Below are positions 25,373 through 33,576 of a stretch of DNA of 47,296 nucleotides, one piece after another. Numbering within the stretch: the first letter of the stretch is position 1; every line of letters begins with the position of its first letter. The position numbers and the translations under genes were made by a program. Source of the DNA: Microcaldota archaeon. Lineage in GTDB: Archaea; Micrarchaeota; Micrarchaeia; Micrarchaeales; CABMGC01. Location of the stretch: contig JAJYJW010000004.1 of the NCBI GenBank assembly GCA_021789155.1, positions 1 through 47,296 on the forward strand. Reading direction: 5' to 3'. Below the pieces are notes generated by a model. That model was not told the DNA's origin. It saw only the letters and a list, made by a program, of their open reading frames with translations, and searched no databases.

Positions 25373-25963
25373 ATGATACTAGAAATCCTCATATTGCTAT
25401 TCGATTTCGGAATATCAATTTGGAATGCATATGCTAGCGGGTATAACATAGGCATGCTCAAAAAACAAGGAAGCTATTCGGATCTGATGATGGCCGGATC
25501 GTATGCAGGTCTAGGCTTGGCATTCGCTGGAATGACGTATGTTGTAGCATACGTGCTTGCATATTTCGGCTACTACATGGGCTACGTTTCCTATTCCACT
25601 TACATATTCACCGCAAGCCTGGATTTTCTGGTATTCGGACTTATGATAATAGGGTTCGGCTTGGTCGTGACCATACAATCAATAGCAGTCGCAATAAAGA
25701 AGAGAAGCCTTGGCAGTATATTCATAGCATTATACAACACTGCTGCTGAAATATTTGACATAGCCATGTATGCAGAGAGCTTCAAATCGTCAGTAGCTGC
25801 TGTCAACGGAAACAGAGAAGGAGAACGCTCTGGCACAGAAATCCTGATAGTCGCGGTACTAATCTCGTTCATAATAGTCCATGCTGCATACAAGCACGGA
25901 TTGGCGAAGAGCGGCTACGTACAAAGCAGAGGAATTAAAGACCTTTATGGAGAAAGTATTTAA
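25373..25963 (+). CDS. Polytopic membrane protein, paralogue 1
   Basis: This 196-aa protein has about five hydrophobic helices. It shares its layout with the next gene: an N-terminal helix, a Tyr/Gly stretch ending YNIGMLKKQ, then MTYVVAYVLAYF, the strongly shared FLVFGLMIIGFGL, an Ala/Phe-rich helix with EIFDI, and a last helix before a basic tail. I do not recognise the family. It probably shares a transcript with asnS. Confidence 0.75.
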   Translation: MILEILILLFDFGISIWNAYASGYNIGMLKKQGSYSDLMMAGSYAGLGLAFAGMTYVVAYVLAYFGYYMGYVSYSTYIFTASLDFLVFGLMIIGFGLVVTIQSIAVAIKKRSLGSIFIALYNTAAEIFDIAMYAESFKSSVAAVNGNREGERSGTEILIVAVLISFIIVHAAYKHGLAKSGYVQSRGIKDLYGESI

Positions 25964-25989
25964 AATGCGGAATTTCATTGTGTGATAAG

Positions 25990-26595
25990 ATGTTACTCTC
26001 TTCTCTAATACTCGTCTTTCAGATAATTGTGAATTTTGTTTTTGCCATATTTGGAGCTTACTATTGTGGATTGAATATAGGTGCTGCAAGGAAGAATAAG
26101 ATTAAACCTGGCATAAGTACGGCATTATCTTATGTCTCTCTCGGAATGTCTTTCTTCATCATGGCATACGTTATTGCAACTGTAATATCATATATGCTGT
26201 TCTACCTTAACTATATACCCTATGCCTCGTTCGTATTCGCAACGAGTTTTTCATTCCTCGTTTTCGGACTGATGATAATAACTTTTGGTCTTCCCCTCGC
26301 AATCAACGCAGTATTAGTGTATAAAGAGCATAAGAACGTATCAACAGCATTCGGTGCTTTCATATCTGTTGCTTTCGAGGTACTGAACATCTATAAATAC
26401 GTGCAAGGGTTCAAAGATGCACGCTCTGCATTAAAGATGAGCAATGAATGGGGCAGCAAATACGGGATAGAAATTATAATTTCTGCGTTTCTTGCGGCGT
26501 TTGTATTGATATATGTCAATTATAAGAGAGGCATAAACGATGCACTTGATGGACGCCTAGCTCAAGGTAAACAAAATGTTCAGGGAGGAGTATAA
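25990..26595 (+). CDS. Polytopic membrane protein, paralogue 2
   Basis: This roughly 201-aa membrane protein is a diverged copy of the previous gene. Corresponding positions include GLNIGAARKN, MAYVIATVISYM, FLVFGLMIITFGL, AFEVLNIYKYVQGFK and the terminal helix. The ATG at 25990 has GTGAT three bases upstream; an upstream TTG is rejected. Its last 16 bases overlap the 3' end of convergent LamG copy D. Confidence 0.75.
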   Translation: MLLSSLILVFQIIVNFVFAIFGAYYCGLNIGAARKNKIKPGISTALSYVSLGMSFFIMAYVIATVISYMLFYLNYIPYASFVFATSFSFLVFGLMIITFGLPLAINAVLVYKEHKNVSTAFGAFISVAFEVLNIYKYVQGFKDARSALKMSNEWGSKYGIEIIISAFLAAFVLIYVNYKRGINDALDGRLAQGKQNVQGGV

Positions 26596-27464
26596 TCCGA
26601 TGCCCAATTATTTGTAAATGATATGCTAGTTGGAACTCCGTTGTTATTGTTTCCAGAGTAGTCCTTCGCATCCCCATTCAGAGGCCACCACCCTACAAGA
26701 TTATTGAGCTGAACTGGTGCACCGCCAATGCCTTCATTATACAATGCGCTTATCTCGTTCGCGGATAAAGACGCATTGTAGAATTGCAGGTTAGACATGT
26801 ATGTTCTTACGTTGCCCGCATTCCTGAACACGTAGAAACTACCCACTCCAGAATAGGTTATGCCTCCAGCAGTAGTGGAAGATATGTATTTGCCATTGAA
26901 GTATGCTGAAACTAAATTGCCATCGAATGTAGCCACGAAATGGCTCCAACTGCCTGCTTTGTATGTGCCAGTACCTATGTTCTCGTAGTGCTCTATTCCT
27001 GCGTTCCCTACGGTTATTCCAGGCGTTGCAGGATCAGGGGCGTACCCAAGAAGAACCTGATAACCTTGAACATAGCTCGAATATACGCCAATTGCTCCAG
27101 GGTACCCTCCACCAGATACCATACTTGTTTGATAAAACCAAAGACTTATGGTAAATTTAGAAGGTTCAAGTGCTGCTATTGGGGTTACGGTTATTGCTGC
27201 AGAAGTAGATGTTGCCTCCATTACGTATTGGGGAAGTTCGCCATTGCAAATTCCTTCTAAGTTCAAGAACGACGTTGTATATGGACCGTTTGGCCTAAAT
27301 ACCTGACATGAACCTGGAGGCGCCTTAGGTGTAAATGTAGATGCGTTGAAGATTCCGAGCTGAAACAAAGCGCCCAATACTACAGCAATGATCAATATCG
27401 CCCAGCCATAGGTCATCAGGTATTCCATCGCGGACTGAAGCTTGTTTCTTTCCCTAGCCATCAT
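26580..27464 (-). CDS. Pilin-like LamG surface protein (copy D)
   Basis: This 294-aa protein is the second gene of a minus-strand pair with copy E, 24 bases behind it. It has the constant N-terminus LQSAMEYLMTYGWAIL, then PKAPPGSCQVFRPNGPY. The LamG-like core has FTISLWFYQT, GSWSHFVATFDGNLVSAYF, NGKYISST and MSNLQFYNASLSANEISALYNEG. The constant C-terminal block is WWPLNGDAKDYSGNNNNG, but the end is ASDYTPP instead of ESGYSAP, making it the most diverged copy. Confidence 0.85.
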   Translation of the reverse strand: MMARERNKLQSAMEYLMTYGWAILIIAVVLGALFQLGIFNASTFTPKAPPGSCQVFRPNGPYTTSFLNLEGICNGELPQYVMEATSTSAAITVTPIAALEPSKFTISLWFYQTSMVSGGGYPGAIGVYSSYVQGYQVLLGYAPDPATPGITVGNAGIEHYENIGTGTYKAGSWSHFVATFDGNLVSAYFNGKYISSTTAGGITYSGVGSFYVFRNAGNVRTYMSNLQFYNASLSANEISALYNEGIGGAPVQLNNLVGWWPLNGDAKDYSGNNNNGVPTSISFTNNWASDYTPP

Positions 27465-27488
27465 TCACACTTTTTGCATCAAAATATA

Positions 27489-28358
27489 TTAAGGTGCGGA
27501 ATAACCCGATTCCCAGTTACTCGTAAATGTTATGCCTGATGCAGCCCCGTTATAGTTATTGCCGGAATAGTCTTTCGTGTCTCCGTTTAGAGGCCACCAA
27601 CCAACGAGATTGTTGAGCTTAATTGGCGCACCTCCTATTCCTTCGTTGTGCAACGCACTTATCTCGTTTGAAGTCAATGTGGTATTGTAGAATTGTATGT
27701 TCGATATGCTGCCATCGAAGTAGTTTGTTCCTCCGCCACCTATCATGCCCGTGCTGGTGCCCTGTATTTTTGGTATGATTGCAAGAGAAGACGTGCTACA
27801 TGTAGAATCAAGGCAAACTGTTATGCCTCCGGTCCCGCCGACAAGGGAAACGACCGCGAAGTGCCATGCGTTGTCAGCAGCGTTTATTATTATAGGGTAA
27901 CCGTTCCCGCCAGAGTCGAAGTAAACGTCGCCATCGTAAACTCCCATAATCACGGTATTTGCACTTCCGCTGCCGTAGCTTAACAGGTATGGATAAACCT
28001 GCTTTTGGGTTGTTCTAAACCATGCAGTTATAGTTAGCGAATTAGTCCCTATGGGAAAATTTGATGATGGTATCGATATTGAAGTTTTTGAGGGATTGCT
28101 AAATAACGCAACATACTGCGGCAATTCCCCGTTGCAGATTCCCTGAGTATTTATAAACGAGGTAGTTCCTGGGCCGTTTGGCCTGAACACATGGCATGCG
28201 CCTGGGGGCGCCTTTGGAGTAAAGGTAGATGCGTTGAAAATTCCGAGCTGAAACAGTGCTCCGAGGACTACTGCTATTATGAGGATTGCCCACCCGTAGG
28301 TCATGAGGTATTCCATCGCGGACTGTAAAGTAAGTGATTCTTCGGAATGCTTGACCAT
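27489..28358 (-). CDS. Pilin-like LamG surface protein (copy E)
   Basis: This 289-aa protein is the first gene of the D/E pair. The N-terminus MVKHSEESLT precedes the shared LQSAMEYLMTYGW. The constant region matches copy A (FINTQGICNGELPQY). The variable LamG-like core contains LTITAWFRT, WHFAVVSLVGG, VCLDSTCSTS, a probable disulphide, and SISNIQFYNTTLTSNEISALHNEG. The ending is WWPLNGDTKDYSGNNYNG and WESGYSAP. It is divergent from the padR operon, with 137 bases between them. Confidence 0.85.
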   Translation of the reverse strand: MVKHSEESLTLQSAMEYLMTYGWAILIIAVVLGALFQLGIFNASTFTPKAPPGACHVFRPNGPGTTSFINTQGICNGELPQYVALFSNPSKTSISIPSSNFPIGTNSLTITAWFRTTQKQVYPYLLSYGSGSANTVIMGVYDGDVYFDSGGNGYPIIINAADNAWHFAVVSLVGGTGGITVCLDSTCSTSSLAIIPKIQGTSTGMIGGGGTNYFDGSISNIQFYNTTLTSNEISALHNEGIGGAPIKLNNLVGWWPLNGDTKDYSGNNYNGAASGITFTSNWESGYSAP

Positions 28359-28431
28359 ATTAACATTCTGGTTTTACAGTACAAATTTAAATCGTTATCT
28401 GGATACGCGTATCAAAGTTGCGATCAGCAAG

Positions 28432-28441
28432 CTTTTTATAC
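28432..28441 (+). promoter_or_regulatory. TATA box of the padR-ABC operon
   Basis: CTTTTTATAC would place transcription start near 28463, about 33 bases before the padR ATG. It abuts the first copy of the operator-like repeat. Confidence 0.55.
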
Positions 28442-28443
28442 TT

Positions 28444-28482
28444 ATATCGGATATTAGATATCGAATAACTGATATCGAATAA
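28444..28482 (+). promoter_or_regulatory. Three-copy operator-like repeat upstream of padR
   Basis: ATATCGGAT at 28444, ATATCGAAT at 28458 and ATATCGAAT at 28472 recur with an exact 14-base period; the last two copies extend to GATATCGAATAA. The array runs from the TATA box over the predicted start site to just before the GAGGAGGT ribosome site. PadR repressors commonly autoregulate, so this is the likely operator. Confidence 0.6.
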
Positions 28483-28495
28483 ATGAGGAGGTATT

Positions 28496-28975
28496 ATGGA
28501 TAAAGGATACAAAGACAAACTTGACGAGGCAATAGACAACGCAAATGATGCATTGGGCATGTTCGGAAAGCACATAAGCGACAAAACATGGAGGATGCGC
28601 TTGGGGCAGAGAGGATGGCTAAGACCTACAGTATTGCGAGTTTTGGAGGAAAAGCCGATGAACGGGATAGAAATAATGAATAAGATACAGGACATGAGCC
28701 ATGGATGGTGGAGGCCTAGCCCAGGTTCACTTTACCCGTTGCTGGAACAACTCGCCCAAGAGGAGATTTTGAATAAGCGTGATGATGGCAAGTATGAATT
28801 GGCCAAAGCGTACAGAATGCGCCACGAGGCAGTAAACGAAATTGACGACGTGCTGCAGAACATGGAAAGCAACGTGACGTACCTAGAGGAATTGATGCAG
28901 AGCAGTAAAGGAAAACTCACACCATACAAGACGAGGATAGAAAAAATAAACAAGAGAATTAGCAGGATAAAATAG
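28496..28975 (+). CDS. PadR-family transcriptional regulator
   Basis: This 159-aa protein has a winged HTH of the PadR type (LRPTVLRVLEEKPMNGIEIM, then WWRPSPGSLYPLLEQLAQEE and the wing around NKRDDGKYEL) and a helical C-terminal dimerisation region. The N-terminal 40 residues are an extra helical extension. GAGGAGGT is an unusually strong ribosome site for this window. It is the first gene of an operon with an ABC exporter, a common arrangement in which PadR represses and a drug-like ligand induces. Confidence 0.9.
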   Translation: MDKGYKDKLDEAIDNANDALGMFGKHISDKTWRMRLGQRGWLRPTVLRVLEEKPMNGIEIMNKIQDMSHGWWRPSPGSLYPLLEQLAQEEILNKRDDGKYELAKAYRMRHEAVNEIDDVLQNMESNVTYLEELMQSSKGKLTPYKTRIEKINKRISRIK

Positions 28976-28983
28976 GTTTTTGC

Positions 28984-29973
28984 ATGAGCGACATGATAGA
29001 AGTAAACAAGCTTAGAAGAGAGTTTGGAACCCTAAAAGCGGTCGATGGGATATCGTTCAAGGTAAAAGAAGGGGAGATATTCGGACTACTTGGACCAAAC
29101 GGTGCTGGAAAAACAACCACGATAAAGATGCTTACCACAATACTGCCCCCAACTTCGGGAAATGCGAAGGTTGCTGGATTCGACATTAAAAAAGACCAGA
29201 ATTCGGTGCGTAGAAGCATAGGAATAATATTTCAGGACCCGTCGCTTGACGAGGAATTGACTGGAAGGGAGAATCTCGAGTTTCACGCCATACTGTACAA
29301 GATGGGTGATGAACAACGTACGGAAAAGATAAATTCCGTGCTTAAATTGGTGGAACTTGAGGATAAGGCAGATGTTCTAGTCAAAAACTATTCCGGGGGC
29401 ATGAAAAGGCGTCTGGAAATAGGACGCGGATTGCTTCACGAGCCTAAAGTGCTGTTCCTCGACGAACCCACAATAGGGCTTGATCCGCAAACTCGAAGAC
29501 ACATGTGGAATTACATACAGAAGCTGAATGCGATGCACAACGTAACACTCATCCTTACAACGCATTACATCGAAGAGGCTGATTTCCTGTGCAACAGGGT
29601 GGCGTTTGTAGATCATGGAAAAATAGTCGCATTGGGAACCCCAACAGAGTTGAAGAATACGTTAGGGGGTGACGTGGTTTCGGTGAAAACCGAGAATTCT
29701 GATCTGCTTGAGAAGGGACTTTCTGGAAAAGGCTGGATTCATCATATGAAAAAGCATGACGGTTTCATCGATTTGTCGGTAAAAGAAGGAGAGAAGAAGA
29801 TACCCGAAGTGGTAATGATAGCGCAGAATGTAAATGCTGAAATCGAATCGATAAGCTTGCACAAGCCGAGCTTGGAAGACGTATTCCTGCATTACACTGG
29901 AAAGACGATACGCGAAGAGGAGGGAAGCTGGAAAGACACGATGAGGTCCAGAATAGTAAGGAGGAATAGATGA
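28984..29973 (+). CDS. ABC transporter ATP-binding protein (DrrA-like)
   Basis: This 329-aa ATPase has Walker A GPNGAGKTT, the Q-loop IFQDPSLDEELT, the signature YSGGMKRRLEIGRGLL, Walker B VLFLDEPTIGLD and the H-loop LTTHYIEEAD. The C-terminal extension of about 80 residues is the DrrA/CcmA-type domain. It powers the permease encoded next, probably for export of a hydrophobic compound. The stop overlaps the permease ATG (ATGA). Confidence 0.94.
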   Translation: MSDMIEVNKLRREFGTLKAVDGISFKVKEGEIFGLLGPNGAGKTTTIKMLTTILPPTSGNAKVAGFDIKKDQNSVRRSIGIIFQDPSLDEELTGRENLEFHAILYKMGDEQRTEKINSVLKLVELEDKADVLVKNYSGGMKRRLEIGRGLLHEPKVLFLDEPTIGLDPQTRRHMWNYIQKLNAMHNVTLILTTHYIEEADFLCNRVAFVDHGKIVALGTPTELKNTLGGDVVSVKTENSDLLEKGLSGKGWIHHMKKHDGFIDLSVKEGEKKIPEVVMIAQNVNAEIESISLHKPSLEDVFLHYTGKTIREEEGSWKDTMRSRIVRRNR

Positions 29974-30728
29974 ATATGGACACTAACGCGATATACGTGC
30001 TTTGGCTACGAGACGTAAAAAGATTTGTAAGGGCCAAATCGAGAGTGATAGGTACATTGATGTTTCCTTTATTCTTCATGGTTGGCTTCGGACTTGGTTT
30101 CAATAATCTAGTGCATATAGGGAATAGCAGTTATCTTGAATATCTTGTGCCAGGAGTGATTGGCATGTCGCTTCTGTTCACAGCAATAGCTTCCGGAACT
30201 GCAGTTCTGTGGGACAGACAGTTCGGATTTCTTAAGGAAATACTAGTCACGCCAAATTCTAGAACCGCAGTCGTGATCGGAAGAGTTGCCGGAGGTGCGA
30301 CAACTGCGGTGTTGCAAAGCATACTTGTAGTGGCGATAGCCATACCTCTAGGGTTCACCCTGAGCAGCAATGCTTCGTTGTTGATCGCAGTGCTTTTCAT
30401 GTTGCTGATAGCGACAACTTTCATAAGCCTGGGATTGATATTCGGATCAGTAATTAACGACTTCCAAGGTTTCCAGCTCATAACGAGCTTCTTTACTTTT
30501 CCGCTGTTCTTTCTTTCAAATGCCATATTCCCGATGTCTGGAATGCCAGCTATAGTTCAGTACCTATCCTATGTCAACCCATTGACTTATGGAGTAGATG
30601 GGCTGCGCGGCGCATTGACCGGAAGCGCATCTATGCCTTTGGTATTAGACGCTGCAGTATTGCTAGTTGCATCTGCGATTATGATACTGATAGCTGCGTA
30701 TGCATTTGAAAAAACAGAAGTAGGATGA
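29970..30728 (+). CDS. ABC-2 type permease
   Basis: This 252-aa membrane protein has six hydrophobic helices and the ABC-2 family pattern: LVPGVIGMSLLFTAI, RQFGFLKEILVTP, the conserved LPLFFLSNAIFPMSGMP-like region near residue 180 and YVNPLTYGVDGLRG. It partners the ATPase in the PadR-controlled exporter. Translational coupling through the ATGA overlap is likely; a second ATG lies two codons in. Confidence 0.93.
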   Translation: MNMDTNAIYVLWLRDVKRFVRAKSRVIGTLMFPLFFMVGFGLGFNNLVHIGNSSYLEYLVPGVIGMSLLFTAIASGTAVLWDRQFGFLKEILVTPNSRTAVVIGRVAGGATTAVLQSILVVAIAIPLGFTLSSNASLLIAVLFMLLIATTFISLGLIFGSVINDFQGFQLITSFFTFPLFFLSNAIFPMSGMPAIVQYLSYVNPLTYGVDGLRGALTGSASMPLVLDAAVLLVASAIMILIAAYAFEKTEVG

Positions 30729-30741
30729 ATAAAAAGAAAAT

Positions 30742-30764
30742 GGATATGCCTTCATGGCATATCC
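30742..30764. terminator. Hairpin between convergent genes
   Basis: GGATATGCC and GGCATATCC form a perfect 9-bp stem with a 5-base loop between the permease and the convergent exported-protein gene, whose stop codon lies in the loop and stem. A run of A precedes it, which reads as T on the minus strand. It could end transcription in both directions. Confidence 0.5.
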
Positions 30765-31447
30765 GAAGCTATTGCTGTTGCAAGAGTCTGTGCATCCACG
30801 TATTTACCTATAGACCAGAAGTACACTATCTCATTGCCTTTGTATCCGAATAGCGTTGCTCCTGAACCATATTGGCTCTGTGCCCCACTGTAGGAATAAG
30901 TCAACCCATTCAGAGTGGAGTTGGTTACGTTGTACATGGCAATTCCAGAATTGGTTAGCAGACTTGCATATATCTTTTGGGCTACTGGGGACTGATACAC
31001 TAGTTCTAGCACAGCCATAGGCGGGCTTGTAGATGTCGTATTTGCGCCAACTACCCATATCTCAGTCACGTTGCCGGATAATATGGACGAGTTTACGCCT
31101 TTTGCGCCCACTAAGACGGCTATTGCACCAGGATTTGTGGTCGATGTTGCATTGTAACCTGTAACAGGGCCTACCATCGCCTCGAGTTCACTCTTGCTCA
31201 GGCATGAATTACCTGCGCCGCAGTTAGCCGCAAGCAGATTCTGCAATCCGATTGACGAATTAAAAGTTGAACCGCTGCCAGACGTATTAGATGAGCCCTG
31301 TGATGGCGCGTTTTGGGATGTGCCATTACCGATAGTTGACGTTTGTGCGCCTGATGGGGTACTTGGAGAATTCATCAAAAGTACGCCTGCTGCAATAACG
31401 ACTATCACAACAACTGCTGCTACAAGAATCATAGCATTTTGTTCCAT
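30752..31447 (-). CDS. Membrane-anchored exported protein, unknown
   Basis: This 231-aa protein has one N-terminal helix (about residues 7-25, MILVAAVVVIVVIAAGVLL). A Ser/Thr/Asn/Gly/Pro-rich linker (about 26-65) leads to a globular domain with a Cys pair (ANCGAGNSC) and several sequons. It is predicted to be anchored in the membrane with the domain outside. GTGATTAC precedes the ATG. I do not recognise the domain. Confidence 0.75.
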   Translation of the reverse strand: MEQNAMILVAAVVVIVVIAAGVLLMNSPSTPSGAQTSTIGNGTSQNAPSQGSSNTSGSGSTFNSSIGLQNLLAANCGAGNSCLSKSELEAMVGPVTGYNATSTTNPGAIAVLVGAKGVNSSILSGNVTEIWVVGANTTSTSPPMAVLELVYQSPVAQKIYASLLTNSGIAMYNVTNSTLNGLTYSYSGAQSQYGSGATLFGYKGNEIVYFWSIGKYVDAQTLATAIASDMP

Positions 31448-31529
31448 GTAATCACGCTTACTTGATGTTCAAAGAATAAAAACCTATTCTTATATTATCA
31501 TTCTATCGCAGCAAACGAAGCGAGGCTAC

Positions 31530-31799
31530 TTAAAGATCTTTGTAAATCTCATTTCTATGCCCTATTTTAACAATTAATATCGCCATTTTCTGATTTCGTA
31601 TATCCAAAATCACGCTATAATCACCAACTCTAAGACTGTATAATGGAACTCCTTGAAGGTGCTTGACAAATATCAATGGATTATCCTTTATACTTTCTAC
31701 TTTTGAGATAATTCTAGACGAAATATTCTTACCTATGGCTTTGAGGTCATTCCTTGATTTTTCTGACCAAATGACTGCCAGATTAAGAAATAGTAACAA
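31530..31799 (-). CDS. RelE/ParE-like toxin, orphan and possibly 5'-truncated
   Basis: This frame of up to 89 aa has the RelE fold pattern: VIWSEKSRNDLKAI, HLQGVPLYSLRVGDYSVILDI and the ending IVKIGHRNEIY. RelE toxins cleave mRNA on the ribosome. No antitoxin gene is adjacent on either side, and there is no ATG: the only start is a TTG 7 bases after the 3' end of tRNA-Ser. The normal start would lie just before VIWS. It may be a remnant or be expressed by read-through. Confidence 0.65.
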   Translation of the reverse strand: MLLFLNLAVIWSEKSRNDLKAIGKNISSRIISKVESIKDNPLIFVKHLQGVPLYSLRVGDYSVILDIRNQKMAILIVKIGHRNEIYKDL

Positions 31800-31805
31800 T
31801 TAGTT

Positions 31806-31926
31806 CGCCAGGATAGGGATTTGAACCCTAAATCCCGTAAGGGAACCGGTTTGCTTGTTTCGCATCATCTAATCAGCTCTTGAGATAACTCAAGACCGGC
31901 GCGTTACCAGATTCCGCCATCCTGGC
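31806..31926 (-). tRNA. tRNA-Ser (anticodon TGA) with intron
   Basis: The acceptor stem is GCCAGGA with TCCTGGC, and the discriminator G is typical of tRNA-Ser. The anticodon stem is CCGGT with ACCGG, loop CTTGAG plus A, giving TGA. A long variable arm (TCCC TTAC GGGA) and T arm TAGGG TTCAAAT CCCTA complete the fold. A 37-base intron (31852-31888) lies after position 37, the canonical archaeal site. Its first ten bases contain CTCAAG, complementary to the exon CTTGAG. Confidence 0.9.
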
Positions 31927-31983
31927 ATAGATTATCCTTATGCCTTTTGCTGTTTTTATAGTTTTGCCCGTGAGAGCAGGCGA

Positions 31984-33522
31984 TTAGCCTGCAGTCACGT
32001 TCATCTGGGCGTGGGCGCCCTCTTCTCCAACAATTCTTATGCTGTATGCGCCACCCTGGGCGAATGCCAGGATCATGTGTCCTTGCGCAGTATCCAAGCT
32101 TCCTGAGAATGTCAGCTCAACTGTCTGCCCAGCACTCATGTTCATTCCCCTTGCGTTGTCTGCAAAGTCTTCACTTGCAGAGGGTATGGACAGCGTGCCG
32201 TTAGCTCCTATCTGTATAGTGAGCATGCGCAGAGAAGATTGCTGTTCCTGCAGATGGCTTTGGTATTCCTGCATTTGCTGTTTTGCGTGTGCAATTGCTT
32301 CCTGGACGTTGAATGTGTTGCACGCGCTTGTGTTTATGCTTATGTTTACATTCCCGAATTGATGTGAATTGAATTCGGATATGTCAGAGGAGTGCACTTC
32401 CTGTCCGCTTGAGGAAGTTACATTGCCGTGCTGTTCGCCATCCGAGCTATTCGATGAATTTTCTGTTTGGTTCGCATGCTGTCTGTCTCCAGATGTTACC
32501 GTAGCATTTGCGCTTTGGTTCGAGCTTTGGTTGAACCCACCGGTTACGTTTAGTGAAGTGTTAACCCCAACGTGCACGTCCCCAGATTGGTCAAATTTCT
32601 CCTGCTCTACAATTCTCCTATGACTTGACTCGTTCCTTATGGTGCTGTTGATAGACAATATGCTCGCATTAATCTCGCTTATTGTGGATGCGTTGAAGCA
32701 AGCGTTATCCTCTATCATGTGGTTCTTCAGCTCGCCGAGAACTTTTGCTTGCGCCATTGCAAGAGCAGTGTTATTCGATTTCGTTGAGAAGTTGCCGAAT
32801 ATGAGCATGCCCTTTATCAGTGCGCTTGTATTCTCGTTGTTCTTAACGAACACTTTTATAGTAGTTGAATTGTTCGCTGTAGATATCGTCGCGTTTACTA
32901 TTGAAATGTTTGCCTTTACCGAATCCAGCGCATCGTGCTCTCTTACAGTCAGCCTTTGCCTTTCCTGGGTTGCGTTGGCATTACCTGCGCTTCCAAGCAC
33001 TACTCCCCTTAATGAAGGAACAAGCACGAATATGGTTGCATTATTTGTGAAAATGCTCGCCACAGTTGGATTCAGCTCCAGAAGTATGCTGCTTGAATTG
33101 TTCAATGCAGATGATTCGACGCTAGTCTGCACGCGGCCGCTCGGTATTGTTAGGCTGTATACAGTGTTGTTTATTGTTATTGTACCGCTGGTTACGTTAA
33201 ACCTCACGAGATCTATTGCACTGCCATTAGGTAAAGATACGGTGCCTAGAAGCTGGCTAAAGTTAACCAGAGAAAGAAGATCTAGAACACCAGTATTTGG
33301 CACGTTGAACCATCCTGCCCCTTTGTTTGCATGAACCTCTATTCCAGAATAGGTTATGTTCAATGCGGTGGTTCCTGCAGGAACCTGCGGTGGGTCAGTA
33401 AGCCTTATTCCAACGTTTATGTTTCCGGTGTTTGCTGAGCTTGTCCCAGTAAACATTAATGCAATGCCTAGTATTACCAATATCGCTACTGCAATACCTG
33501 CATTCCTTAGATTATTATCCAT
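31984..33522 (-). CDS. DUF4382-like, sequon-rich surface protein
   Basis: This 512-aa protein has one N-terminal membrane helix (about residues 9-25) and then a DUF4382-like domain: INVGIRLTDPP, TALNITYSGIEVHA, WFNVPN, LDLLSL and a final strand IFVLVPSLRG. The following approximately 300 residues are rich in Asn, Ser, Thr, Gln and His, with dozens of N-x-S/T sequons and a low-complexity stretch at about 310-385. This points to a heavily glycosylated cell-surface protein. It lies 57 bases after the tRNA-Ser gene on the opposite side of the tRNA promoter. Confidence 0.78.
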   Translation of the reverse strand: MDNNLRNAGIAVAILVILGIALMFTGTSSANTGNINVGIRLTDPPQVPAGTTALNITYSGIEVHANKGAGWFNVPNTGVLDLLSLVNFSQLLGTVSLPNGSAIDLVRFNVTSGTITINNTVYSLTIPSGRVQTSVESSALNNSSSILLELNPTVASIFTNNATIFVLVPSLRGVVLGSAGNANATQERQRLTVREHDALDSVKANISIVNATISTANNSTTIKVFVKNNENTSALIKGMLIFGNFSTKSNNTALAMAQAKVLGELKNHMIEDNACFNASTISEINASILSINSTIRNESSHRRIVEQEKFDQSGDVHVGVNTSLNVTGGFNQSSNQSANATVTSGDRQHANQTENSSNSSDGEQHGNVTSSSGQEVHSSDISEFNSHQFGNVNISINTSACNTFNVQEAIAHAKQQMQEYQSHLQEQQSSLRMLTIQIGANGTLSIPSASEDFADNARGMNMSAGQTVELTFSGSLDTAQGHMILAFAQGGAYSIRIVGEEGAHAQMNVTAG

Positions 33523-33576
33523 AACATTCCCTTAATCCAATACTTCACAGCAAAAACTTAAAGCACTTTGTACTTG

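Noticed and set aside
31870-31885. CTCAAGA in the tRNA-Ser intron as target of the histone-leader sRNA guide
   Set aside because: Only about seven matching bases; the tRNA-Leu(CAA) consensus matches over eleven with the correct register.
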